This document shows positions 1-4,915 of a stretch of 5,045 bases of DNA, piece after piece. The DNA is from Firmicutes bacterium CAG:475 (GTDB taxonomy: Bacteria; Bacillota; Clostridia; Christensenellales; CAG-917). Location: positions 51,482 through 56,526 of the forward strand of contig FR895540.1 in assembly GCA_000434435.1 (NCBI GenBank). The letters are read 5' to 3'. The translations under genes and the position numbers were made by a program. The notes under the pieces are model-generated. The model made no database searches and had not been told where the DNA came from. It worked only from the letters and a program-made list of their open reading frames with translations. Every line of letters starts with the position of its first letter. The stretch's first letter is position 1.

Positions 1-106
1 CCCCTCTTGCGTCGATGACGTAAATGAGCGCGTCGACAAGACGAAGATTGTCCTCCATCATGCGTATCGCCTTTGTCATATGTCCGGGAAACCATTGAAT
101 GTTCAT
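1..106 (-). CDS. rbgA: Ribosome biogenesis GTPase RbgA (YlqF), N-terminal 35 codons only
   Basis: This is the 5' end of a gene that runs off the left edge of the window. The visible residues begin MNIQWFPGHMTKA, the hallmark N-terminus of the RbgA/YlqF family (QWFPGHM at 4-10), and reach a DAR motif at residues 32-34. In this family DAR comes just before the G4 motif of the circularly permuted GTPase domain. By family knowledge RbgA is a cytoplasmic GTPase needed for a late step of 50S subunit assembly. The start is the ATG at 106-104, preceded by a GAGG ribosome site (111-114) at a short 4-nt spacing. The gene follows trmD but is separated from it by an intrinsic terminator and about 115 bp, so it probably depends on read-through or its own promoter. 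Only the start is visible, so its integrity downstream is unknown. Confidence 0.93.
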   Translation of the reverse strand, partial: MNIQWFPGHMTKAIRMMEDNLRLVDALIYVIDARG

Positions 107-130
107 ATTGCCTCGTTAACGATTTTCGGC

Positions 131-159
131 AATCTAACAAACAATTTTGAAAAAGTCAG
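131..159 (-). promoter_or_regulatory. Weak candidate promoter for rbgA
   Basis: On the minus strand CTGACT (159-154) and TAGATT (136-131) are separated by exactly 17 bp. Each matches the sigma-A consensus at four of six positions. The placement, after the trmD terminator and about 25 bp before the rbgA start, is sensible. A four-of-six match is common by chance in AT-rich DNA, so this is only a candidate. Confidence 0.22.
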
Positions 160-187
160 CGTTTCGATATGCCTATAAATCGAATTT

Positions 188-205
188 GAAGATACTTATA
201 TCTTC
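188..205. repeat. Perfect 7-bp inverted repeat downstream of the trmD terminator
   Basis: GAAGATA (188-194) and TATCTTC (199-205) are perfect inverted repeats around a 4-nt centre CTTA. In a minus-strand transcript this would be a second small hairpin just after the trmD terminator, with only an AAATT tail. Read on the plus strand it is followed by TTTTC, so it could weakly terminate transcription entering from the left. The stem is AT-rich and of modest stability. Confidence 0.5.
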
Positions 206-210
206 TTTTC

Positions 211-239
211 AAAAAACCGTCTTATCGACGGTGTTTTTT
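211..239 (-). terminator. Intrinsic terminator at the end of the ylxM-to-trmD operon
   Basis: The minus strand reads ACCGTC (232-227), loop GATAA (226-222), GACGGT (221-216), followed by an unbroken run of T (215-211). This is a perfect 6-bp stem with a U tract, a standard Rho-independent terminator. The trmD stop codon TAA (224-222) lies in the loop, so the terminator overlaps the gene's last codons. The plus strand also has a T tract (234-239) after the stem, with one intervening base, so it may act in both directions. Confidence 0.8.
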
Positions 240-941
240 CTTCCTTTTGGGAAGGTACAATTTCAAGTCCGCGTCTTTAAAAAGGTCGGGACGATTTTTC
301 ATCGTGATTTCAAGAGATTTTTCCTCTCTCCACTTCGCAATGTCTTTATGGTTGCCGCCGAGCAAGACTTCGGGCACGCTACGTCCCCTGTAAACTTCGG
401 GGCGAGTGTATTGAGGATATTCCAAAAGCCCGTTTGAAAAACTCTCCTCTTTTGTCGATTCGTCACATCCCAAAACGCCGTCAAGGTATCTTGCAACAGT
501 GTTGATGACAACGAGTGCAGGCAATTCTCCGCCCGTAAGCACGTAATCGCCTATTGACAGCTCTTCGTCTATACATATGTCGAGTGCACGTTGATCTACG
601 CCTTCGTAATCGCCGCAAAGAATGAGGATCCTATCCTCTTTTGCAAGGCTTTCAACCTTTTTTTGACAAAGTTTCGTGCCGCGCGGCGACATATAAACGC
701 GCCATGCCTCGTGCTTGGGATCGACAGCTTCGATTGCGGAAACGATGGGATCGGGCGTCATAACCATACCCGCACCGCCACCGTAAGGCGTATCGTCGGG
801 TTTGAGATGTTTATCCTTTGAAAAGTCGCGTATGTTGGTTATTTCCACGCCAAATTTGCCTGAATCGATTGCCTTTCCCAAAAGGCTTTGATTCAGGACG
901 TCGAAATATTCGGGAAAAATCGTCAATACGTCGAATTTCAT
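222..941 (-). CDS. trmD: tRNA (guanine-N1)-methyltransferase TrmD
   Basis: TrmD methylates G37 of tRNAs with G at position 36, using S-adenosylmethionine, which prevents +1 frameshifting. The 239 residues match the usual family length. Family signatures appear in order: FDVLTIFPEYF near the N-terminus, DDTPYGGGAGMVM (49-61), LCGDYEGVDQR (108-118), SIGDYVLTGGELPA (129-142, part of the trefoil-knot SAM site), GLLEYPQYTRPEV (171-183) and VLLGGNHKDIAKWR (192-205). The C-terminus ends in a basic KRKKKHRR tail encoded partly inside the terminator stem. The residue just before SF at 167-168 is Glu166, where the family usually has the catalytic Asp (Asp169 in Haemophilus). The ATG at 941 lies one base after the rimM stop (TGA-T-ATG) without a strong ribosome site, which suggests translational coupling. 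It is the last gene of the operon. Confidence 0.98.
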   Translation of the reverse strand: MKFDVLTIFPEYFDVLNQSLLGKAIDSGKFGVEITNIRDFSKDKHLKPDDTPYGGGAGMVMTPDPIVSAIEAVDPKHEAWRVYMSPRGTKLCQKKVESLAKEDRILILCGDYEGVDQRALDICIDEELSIGDYVLTGGELPALVVINTVARYLDGVLGCDESTKEESFSNGLLEYPQYTRPEVYRGRSVPEVLLGGNHKDIAKWREEKSLEITMKNRPDLFKDADLKLYLPKRKKKHRR

Positions 942-942
942 A

Positions 943-1446
943 TCAGTTGTACACCACTACGCGAGGGAATATCATATCGTCGAGCACCATCTTTCCGCCT
1001 TCCAAATCAACGGATTTGATAAGGTTTGCGATTGCCGGAAAAGATAGCGAATCGTTGCCGTTCTTGACAACGTAAACGTCGGCAGAGCCGTATTGCAACA
1101 CGTCGCAAACTTCGCCCACGACTTCACCTCCGACTACGACGTCAAGTCCTATCATGTCGACGATATAATACTTTCCGTCGGGAAGTTTGGGAAGGTCGTT
1201 GCGATTTGCCGTGACAAACTTTCCGCGCAAAAGTTCGGCTTTTTCAACGCTGTCTACGCCCAAAAGCGTGAGATATCCCACGTTTCCTTCGGGCGAGATG
1301 TGTTCGATGTCGTATTCAACCGAGTCGATTTTGATTTTTTTTAGGCGAGAAAACCGTGCGGAATCCGAGGAGTAAATCTCGATTTTGATTTCTCCTTTCA
1401 GTCCGCGCGGTTTCAAAACCTTGCCTATTGTCAATTCAGATTTCAT
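943..1446 (-). CDS. rimM: 16S rRNA processing / 30S maturation protein RimM
   Basis: RimM binds the 30S head through ribosomal protein uS19 and helps 16S rRNA maturation. The 167-residue product has the standard two-domain form. The N-terminal beta-barrel has the signature IGKVLKPRGLKGEIKI (7-22). The C-terminal PRC-barrel begins near YYIVDMIGLDVV (93-104), with GEVCDVLQYGSADVYVV (111-127) and FPAIANLIKSVDLEGGKM (136-153). The gene starts at the ATG at 1446-1444, inside the last codons of khpA (11-nt overlap). It has only a purine-rich stretch and no clear Shine-Dalgarno, so coupled translation is likely. It ends one base before trmD, its common neighbour in bacteria. Confidence 0.97.
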   Translation of the reverse strand: MKSELTIGKVLKPRGLKGEIKIEIYSSDSARFSRLKKIKIDSVEYDIEHISPEGNVGYLTLLGVDSVEKAELLRGKFVTANRNDLPKLPDGKYYIVDMIGLDVVVGGEVVGEVCDVLQYGSADVYVVKNGNDSLSFPAIANLIKSVDLEGGKMVLDDMIFPRVVVYN

Positions 1447-1675
1447 CTTTTTCTTCGATGACGACGTTGTATCTTACGTTGCTCTTCGAACTTGCGGATT
1501 TGACGAGAGTGCGGATCGCTTTTGCAATTCTGCCCTGCTTGCCGATGATCTTGCCGATGTCCTTTTTGGCAATCGTGATAACGATGTCGTTTGCATTGTT
1601 TGCATCTCTTTGCTCGACGGTGTAATCTCCGTCTGGAACGAGAGATGAAACAAGATATTCGACCAGTTCAATCAT
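1436..1675 (-). CDS. khpA: KH-domain RNA-binding protein KhpA (YlqC family)
   Basis: This is a small single KH-domain protein of 79 residues from the chosen start. The diagnostic GxxG loop is GKQG at 45-48 within KDIGKIIGKQGRIAKAIR (38-55), flanked by VITIAKK and the VRYNVVIEE strand. In Bacillota KhpA forms a dimer or pairs with KhpB/EloR and binds RNA; roles in division and cell elongation are known in streptococci. I chose the ATG at 1675-1673 because MIELVEYLVSSLV matches the usual N-terminus and GGTGA precedes it by five bases. The frame stays open upstream to GTG (1684) and TTG (1687), which would add three or four residues (VTT or MVTT) and touch the rpsP stop. It sits in the conserved rpsP-khpA-rimM order and overlaps rimM by 11 nt. 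Confidence 0.95.
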   Translation of the reverse strand: MIELVEYLVSSLVPDGDYTVEQRDANNANDIVITIAKKDIGKIIGKQGRIAKAIRTLVKSASSKSNVRYNVVIEEKDEI

Positions 1676-1687
1676 TGTCGTCACCAA

Positions 1688-1936
1688 TTACTTCTTCTCG
1701 ACTATACCTTGAGAAACGAGCAATCCCATAACCGTATCGGTGGGTTGTGCGCCGTTTGCAAGCCATTCTTTTGCTTTGTCTGCGTCAATGACGATTTGCT
1801 TCGGCTCGGACACGGGGTTGTAGAAACCGATTTGGTCGATATACTTGCCGTCTCTTGCTTTGCGAGAATCCATTGCAACGATACGATAGAAAGGAGCTTT
1901 TGTTGCGCCCATTCTGGTGAGTCTAAGTTTAACCAT
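1688..1936 (-). CDS. rpsP: 30S ribosomal protein S16 (bS16)
   Basis: The 82-residue product is a typical short bacterial S16, a primary assembly protein that binds the 5' domain of 16S rRNA. The N-terminus MVKLRLTRMGATKAPFYRIV and the following DSRKARDGKYIDQIGFYNP (23-41) are family signatures. The start is supported by GGAGG at 1951-1947, ten bases before the ATG, a slightly long spacing. It is the first gene after an 86-bp AT-rich gap behind ffh, and its stop codon abuts the possible non-ATG starts of khpA. Confidence 0.98.
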   Translation of the reverse strand: MVKLRLTRMGATKAPFYRIVAMDSRKARDGKYIDQIGFYNPVSEPKQIVIDADKAKEWLANGAQPTDTVMGLLVSQGIVEKK

Positions 1937-2022
1937 AATAGTTAATCCTCCATTTGTGATAAGATTTTTATTGATATATTTCTATATTTTTGCAATTTTT
2001 AGAATACTTCGTGCGATTTTTG
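1937..2022 (-). other. AT-rich 86-bp gap between ffh and rpsP
   Basis: This is the only real gap inside the operon. I see no GC stem with a U tract, so no terminator. TTGCAA followed after 17 bp by AATAAA is a poor promoter match (four of six in each box). The weak ATATA/TATAT inverted repeat around 1974-1987 is what such AT-rich DNA gives by chance. The stretch supplies the rpsP ribosome site and might hold a weak internal promoter that raises rpsP output, but the sequence does not establish this. Confidence 0.35.
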
Positions 2023-3354
2023 TCAGAACAAGCCTTTCAAACATCTCAAACCTTTAAGACCGCCCTTTTGCATTCTTGCCATCATATCCTTGGTCATTTC
2101 AAACTGTTTGAGCAGTTGATTGACTTCCTGTATGCTTGTTCCGCTACCCTTGGATATGCGTTTCTTTTGCGACGCCTTGATGATTTCGGGATTTTTTCTT
2201 TCCTTCGGCGTCATGGATTGTATGATTGCTTTCGTCCTTGCGATTTGCTTTTCGTCGATTTGCGCGCCCTGTTTGAGCTTGCCCGAAAAGCCTGGTATCA
2301 TCGACATCATATCTTGCAGATTTCCCATCTTCTTCATGCTGTCGAGCTGTTGCAAATAATCTTCGAGGTCAAAAGAATTTTCTTTGAGTTTCTTTTGCAG
2401 CTTTGCCGCATCCTCTTGGGATATTGCCGCTTCCGCTTTCTCAATGAGCGTAAGAACGTCACCCATACCGAGGATTCTCGACGCCATGCGTTCCGGGTGG
2501 AAAGGCTCGAGATCTTCCATCTTTTCGCCCGTGCCGTTAAACTTGATCGGCTTGCCGGTAACAGCTTTGATGGAAAGTGCCGCGCCGCCCCTCGTGTCGC
2601 CGTCGAGCTTTGTCATGATGACGCCGGTGATGTCGAGTTTGTCGTTGAAAGTTTGAGCAACCGTAACCGCGTCTTGTCCCGTCATGCTGTCGACAACAAG
2701 CAAAATCTCGGTGGGTTTGACTGCGTTTTTGACGTTGATAAGCTCTTGCATGAGAGCTTCGTCGATATGCAAACGGCCTGCGGTGTCGATAATCATCGTA
2801 TCGTAACCGTTCTTCAAAGCATATTCAACGCCTGCTTTTGCAATCTTTACGGGGTCTACCTGTCCCATATCGAAACATTCGGTATTTGCTTTTTTCGCAA
2901 CCACGTGAAGTTGTTGGATTGCCGCAGGTCTGTATATATCCCCTGCAACCAAAAGCACTTTTTTGTTTTGCTTTTTGAGATAGGTTGCAAGTTTGCCGCA
3001 CATCGTGGTCTTGCCCGCGCCTTGCAAACCGCACATCATATAGATTGTGGGTTGTTTGTCGCTGACGGCGAGTTTTTGATGCGTGCTGCCCATGAGTGCG
3101 CAAAGTTCGTCGTTGACGATTTTGACGATTTGTTGCGCAGGCGTCAAGGATTTAAGAATATCCTCGCCCAACGCCTTTTCGCTCACTTTTGCCGTAAAAT
3201 CCTTTACGACGTTGTAGTTTACGTCCGCTTCGAGCAAAGCAACACGAATTTCACGCATAGCTTGCTTTATCTCAAGTTCCGTCAACTTGCCTTTGTTGCG
3301 GAGTTTTGAGAATATATGGTTCATTCTGTCCGATAAACTTTCAAAAAGTGCCAT
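2023..3354 (-). CDS. ffh: Signal recognition particle GTPase Ffh (SRP54)
   Basis: Ffh binds SRP RNA and signal sequences as they leave the ribosome, then docks with FtsY at the membrane for co-translational targeting. The 443 residues are close to the normal length. The N domain covers about 1-90 and contains ALLEADVNYNVVKDF (39-53). The G domain has the P-loop GLQGAGKTT (109-117), GDIYRPAA (138-145), DTAGR (190-194), TKLDG (248-252) and GTGEKMEDL (274-282). The methionine-rich M domain follows from about 300, with the finger-loop segment MGNLQDMMSMIPGF (343-356) and the RNA-binding helix-turn-helix KKRISKGSGTSIQEVN (397-412). The tail ends in a GLKGLRCLKGLF sequence. The ATG directly follows the ylxM stop, and its GGAGG site (3364-3360) lies inside the last ylxM codons, so the two are tightly coupled. 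Confidence 0.99.
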   Translation of the reverse strand: MALFESLSDRMNHIFSKLRNKGKLTELEIKQAMREIRVALLEADVNYNVVKDFTAKVSEKALGEDILKSLTPAQQIVKIVNDELCALMGSTHQKLAVSDKQPTIYMMCGLQGAGKTTMCGKLATYLKKQNKKVLLVAGDIYRPAAIQQLHVVAKKANTECFDMGQVDPVKIAKAGVEYALKNGYDTMIIDTAGRLHIDEALMQELINVKNAVKPTEILLVVDSMTGQDAVTVAQTFNDKLDITGVIMTKLDGDTRGGAALSIKAVTGKPIKFNGTGEKMEDLEPFHPERMASRILGMGDVLTLIEKAEAAISQEDAAKLQKKLKENSFDLEDYLQQLDSMKKMGNLQDMMSMIPGFSGKLKQGAQIDEKQIARTKAIIQSMTPKERKNPEIIKASQKKRISKGSGTSIQEVNQLLKQFEMTKDMMARMQKGGLKGLRCLKGLF

Positions 3355-3669
3355 TTATTCCTCCAATAACAACTTAAGTTGCTGAGCGCATTGTTTAGCC
3401 CTGTCGTCGTCAATGCATGCAAGCGAATCGATAACGGCGTGCATTTTTCTGTCTTTCTCGACGAGGCGGAGCTTTTGCTCATACTCGCAAAGATGCTTCT
3501 CACCCTTGTTTATGCCGTCAAGAACGGCTTGACGGGATATTCCGACAATGTTTGCGATTTCACCGAAAGACAAATCCTCGTCATAGTGCATAACGAGCAT
3601 ATCGTTCTGTCTTTGTGTTAGAAGCGCACCGTAGTAGCTCCTGAGCGTTGAAACTTCAAATCTGTCCAT
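3355..3669 (-). CDS. ylxM: YlxM/p13-like SRP-associated helix-turn-helix protein
   Basis: This is a 104-residue protein of the UPF0122/YlxM family, which nearly always precedes ffh in Bacillota. The N-terminal part resembles sigma-factor region 4: LTQRQNDMLVMHYDEDLSFGEIANIVGISRQAVLD (17-51), with the helix-turn-helix at about 33-52. A helical, charged segment with KGEKHLCEYEQKLRLVEKD (55-73) follows and probably forms a coiled coil. In Streptococcus YlxM associates with SRP components and enhances SRP GTPase activity; a DNA-binding or regulatory role is suggested by the fold but unproven. The ATG is supported by AGGGTGAT (3677-3670) immediately upstream, close to the extended Shine-Dalgarno sequence. 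It is the first gene of the operon, about 24 nt after the predicted transcription start, and its stop abuts the ffh ATG. Confidence 0.96.
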   Translation of the reverse strand: MDRFEVSTLRSYYGALLTQRQNDMLVMHYDEDLSFGEIANIVGISRQAVLDGINKGEKHLCEYEQKLRLVEKDRKMHAVIDSLACIDDDRAKQCAQQLKLLLEE

Positions 3670-3690
3670 ATCACCCTATCAAGCATAAGA

Positions 3691-3731
3691 GCTTGACACA
3701 ATAATACTCCTTAAAAAATAAGGTGTCAAGC
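3691..3731. repeat. Perfect 9-bp inverted repeat bracketing the operon promoter (candidate operator)
   Basis: GCTTGACAC (3691-3699) and GTGTCAAGC (3723-3731) are perfect inverted repeats with arm centres 32 bp apart, about three helical turns. The right arm contains the -35 hexamer and the left arm covers the predicted start site. A third partial copy, TCAAGC at 3679-3684, pairs with GCTTGA at 3691-3696 as a six-base dyad. This layout suits a dimeric repressor that binds both edges of the promoter, but no regulator is identified. The left arm also creates a TTGACA on the plus strand, with only a poor -10 match (AATAAG) 18 bp on. Confidence 0.6.
3701..3729 (-). promoter_or_regulatory. Main promoter of the ylxM-ffh-rpsP-khpA-rimM-trmD operon
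   Basis: The minus strand has a perfect -35 box TTGACA (3729-3724), a 17-bp spacer and the -10 box TATTAT (3706-3701, five of six). Transcription should start near A3694, giving a leader of about 24 nt before the ylxM ATG. The DNA just upstream of the -35 box (3731-3770) is rich in A and T tracts, like an UP element. The spacer contains the small dyad CCTTA/TAAGG (3709-3713, 3719-3723). This is by far the strongest promoter I see in the window. Confidence 0.88.
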
Positions 3732-3877
3732 ATTTTAACATTACATATAAATTATTTAATCTATAATTTTTCAAATGATATTAAAATGATAAACAACAAC
3801 TTGTAAAAAATCAAAATTCCGCATATCTAAAACGTCTGATGTTGGTTTAAGCACTATCCCACAAGTTTCAACTGCTA
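3732..3877. other. AT-rich spacer upstream of the operon promoter; no gene seen
   Basis: This is part of the 330-bp gap between ftsY and ylxM. No frame looks coding on either strand. It holds A/T tracts and an imperfect tandem with AAATGATA at 3773-3780 and again at 3784-3791. On the plus strand there is a perfect TATAAT at 3762-3767 with ATTACA 16 bp before it (3740-3745), pointing toward the palindrome at 3878-4005. In DNA this AT-rich, a TATAAT match has limited weight. Confidence 0.5.
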
Positions 3878-4005
3878 TTTTGAGCGCAATATTGAGATGA
3901 AAAACAAGAAAGAGCCTGTCAACATAGACAGGAGCGTACTTTGCGTACGTGACTGTTTATGGGGCAGACTCTGACGCAGTTATTCGCTCTATAGTGCGCT
4001 CAAAG
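3878..4005. repeat. 128-nt imperfect palindrome at the 3' end of ftsY (MITE- or ERIC-like element, or structured RNA)
   Basis: The two halves pair almost from end to end. The outer arms TTTGAGCGCA (3879-3888) and TGCGCTCAAA (3995-4004) are perfect. Pairing continues through TAT/ATA (3890-3892 with 3991-3993), GAG/CTC (3894-3896 with 3987-3989) and GAAAAAC/GTTATTC (3899-3905 with 3979-3985, one mismatch). After a 5x6 internal loop come AGAG/CTCT (3911-3914 with 3969-3972), CTGTC/GGCAG (3916-3920 with 3963-3967), CATAGACAG/CTGTTTATG (3923-3931 with 3953-3961) and CGTAC/GTACG (3935-3939 with 3945-3949), with loop TTTGC. This gives about 45 pairs in 128 nt. The right arm covers the ftsY stop codon. 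A palindromic interspersed element is the likeliest reading, but I cannot count copies elsewhere. No transposase is present. Confidence 0.75.
3897..3932 (-). terminator. Possible weak terminator for ftsY inside the palindrome
   Basis: On the minus strand CCTGTC (3932-3927), loop TATGTT, GACAGG (3920-3915) makes a perfect 6-bp hairpin followed by the U-rich tail CTCTTTCTTGTTTTT (3914-3900). The tail is interrupted by C and G, so it is a poorer terminator than the one after trmD. The same bases also take part in the larger palindrome, so the two folds exclude each other. Confidence 0.35.
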
Positions 4006-4893
4006 CAATGCGTTGATAAAATCTTTCGCGTCGAACGGAATCAAATCGTCGATTTTTTCACCGACTCCGACGTACACGACTGGAAGTCCAAGCTCCTCGC
4101 TGATGGCAAGCACCACACCGCCCTTTGCCGTTCCGTCAAGTTTGGTAAGAATTATACCGTCGGTGTCGATATCCTCGCTAAAAATTTCCGCTTGCGACAC
4201 GGCGTTTTGTCCCGTGGTTGCGTCGAGAACGAGATATTTGCGGAAGTCCGCATTGGGCAATTCTCTCTCAACTACACGGCAAATCTTTTGAAGTTCTGCC
4301 ATAAGGTTCTTTTTGTTGTGAAGTCTGCCGGCGGTGTCAACCAATATCACGTCGTTTCCTTTCGCTTTTGCGGAAGATATTGCGTCGAATACGACTGCCG
4401 CGGGATCTGCGCCCTCGTTGTGACGGATAACCCTGACGCCTGCGCGCTCGCCCCATACTTCTAGTTGCTCGCTTGCAGCGGCTCTGAACGTGTCTGCCGC
4501 CGCAACCACTACGGAATGACCTTGCTCTTTGAACATATGAGCGAGTTTGCCGATTGCGGTGGTTTTTCCCACGCCGTTGACGCCCGAAAGCAAAATCACA
4601 AGCGGATATTCGTATTCGGGGATATCGTAATCGATATCCTCGATCATAAGCTCGGCAAGCACGCTTTTTGCGTCCTCAGGCTTTTTAATTTTGCGTTTAA
4701 ATATCTCGTCTTTTAGCTCTTCGATGAGGTTTTCGGTTGCGGTTATGCCGACATCGGCGGTGAGCAACGCTTCTTCGAGATTCTCATAAAACTCATCATT
4801 GAGTTCTCTCGCCGAGAAAGCAAAAAACAGTTTTTTTGAAAACGCATCTTTGGTTTTCTTTATCCCTTGTACGATTTTTTGAAAAAATCCCAT
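4000..4893 (-). CDS. ftsY: Signal recognition particle receptor FtsY
   Basis: FtsY is the membrane-associated GTPase that receives the SRP-ribosome complex; its NG domain forms a heterodimer with the NG domain of Ffh. The 297 residues are the short form typical of Gram-positives, without the long acidic A domain of enterobacteria. The N domain has NLEEALLTADVGITATENLI (38-57), after an amphipathic basic start (MGFFQKIVQGIKKTK) that may contact lipid. The G domain shows the P-loop GVNGVGKTT (104-112), DTFRAAASEQL (134-144), DTAGR (186-190), TTGQNA (226-231), TKLDGTAKGG (250-259) and GVGEKIDDLIPFD (276-288). The ATG at 4893 follows GGAG (4903-4900) at six bases. The C-terminus ends NALL, with the stop codon inside the arm of the 128-nt palindrome. 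The gap to ylxM suggests a separate transcription unit. Confidence 0.99.
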   Translation of the reverse strand: MGFFQKIVQGIKKTKDAFSKKLFFAFSARELNDEFYENLEEALLTADVGITATENLIEELKDEIFKRKIKKPEDAKSVLAELMIEDIDYDIPEYEYPLVILLSGVNGVGKTTAIGKLAHMFKEQGHSVVVAAADTFRAAASEQLEVWGERAGVRVIRHNEGADPAAVVFDAISSAKAKGNDVILVDTAGRLHNKKNLMAELQKICRVVERELPNADFRKYLVLDATTGQNAVSQAEIFSEDIDTDGIILTKLDGTAKGGVVLAISEELGLPVVYVGVGEKIDDLIPFDAKDFINALL

Positions 4894-4915
4894 ATTTTAC
4901 TCCATATCTATATAC

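Noticed and set aside
222..941. A +1 frameshift or broken gene in the trmD-rimM-khpA overlaps
   Set aside because: All three frames are intact, full length and contain every expected motif. The overlaps are ordinary for coupled genes.
1937..2022. An L19- or S16-type leader autoregulatory structure or a terminator between ffh and rpsP
   Set aside because: Only AT-rich, very weak stems are visible and there is no GC stem with a U tract. I could not support a named regulatory element.
1990..3309. A 439-codon open frame on the plus strand opposite ffh
   Set aside because: It lies entirely antisense to the well-conserved ffh, has a Cys/Phe/His-rich composition with no recognisable domain, and lacks a ribosome site. 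It is a shadow of ffh codon usage.
3878..4005. SRP RNA (ffs) or another known RNA gene near ffh/ftsY
   Set aside because: The palindrome has neither the conserved GNRA-type apical loop and asymmetric loop of the SRP RNA domain that binds Ffh, nor tRNA, 6S or tmRNA features that I can recognise.
3949..4464. A 171-codon open frame on the plus strand opposite the end of ftsY
   Set aside because: It begins inside the palindrome and runs antisense through conserved ftsY motifs. Its composition matches a shadow frame and nothing in it is recognisable.
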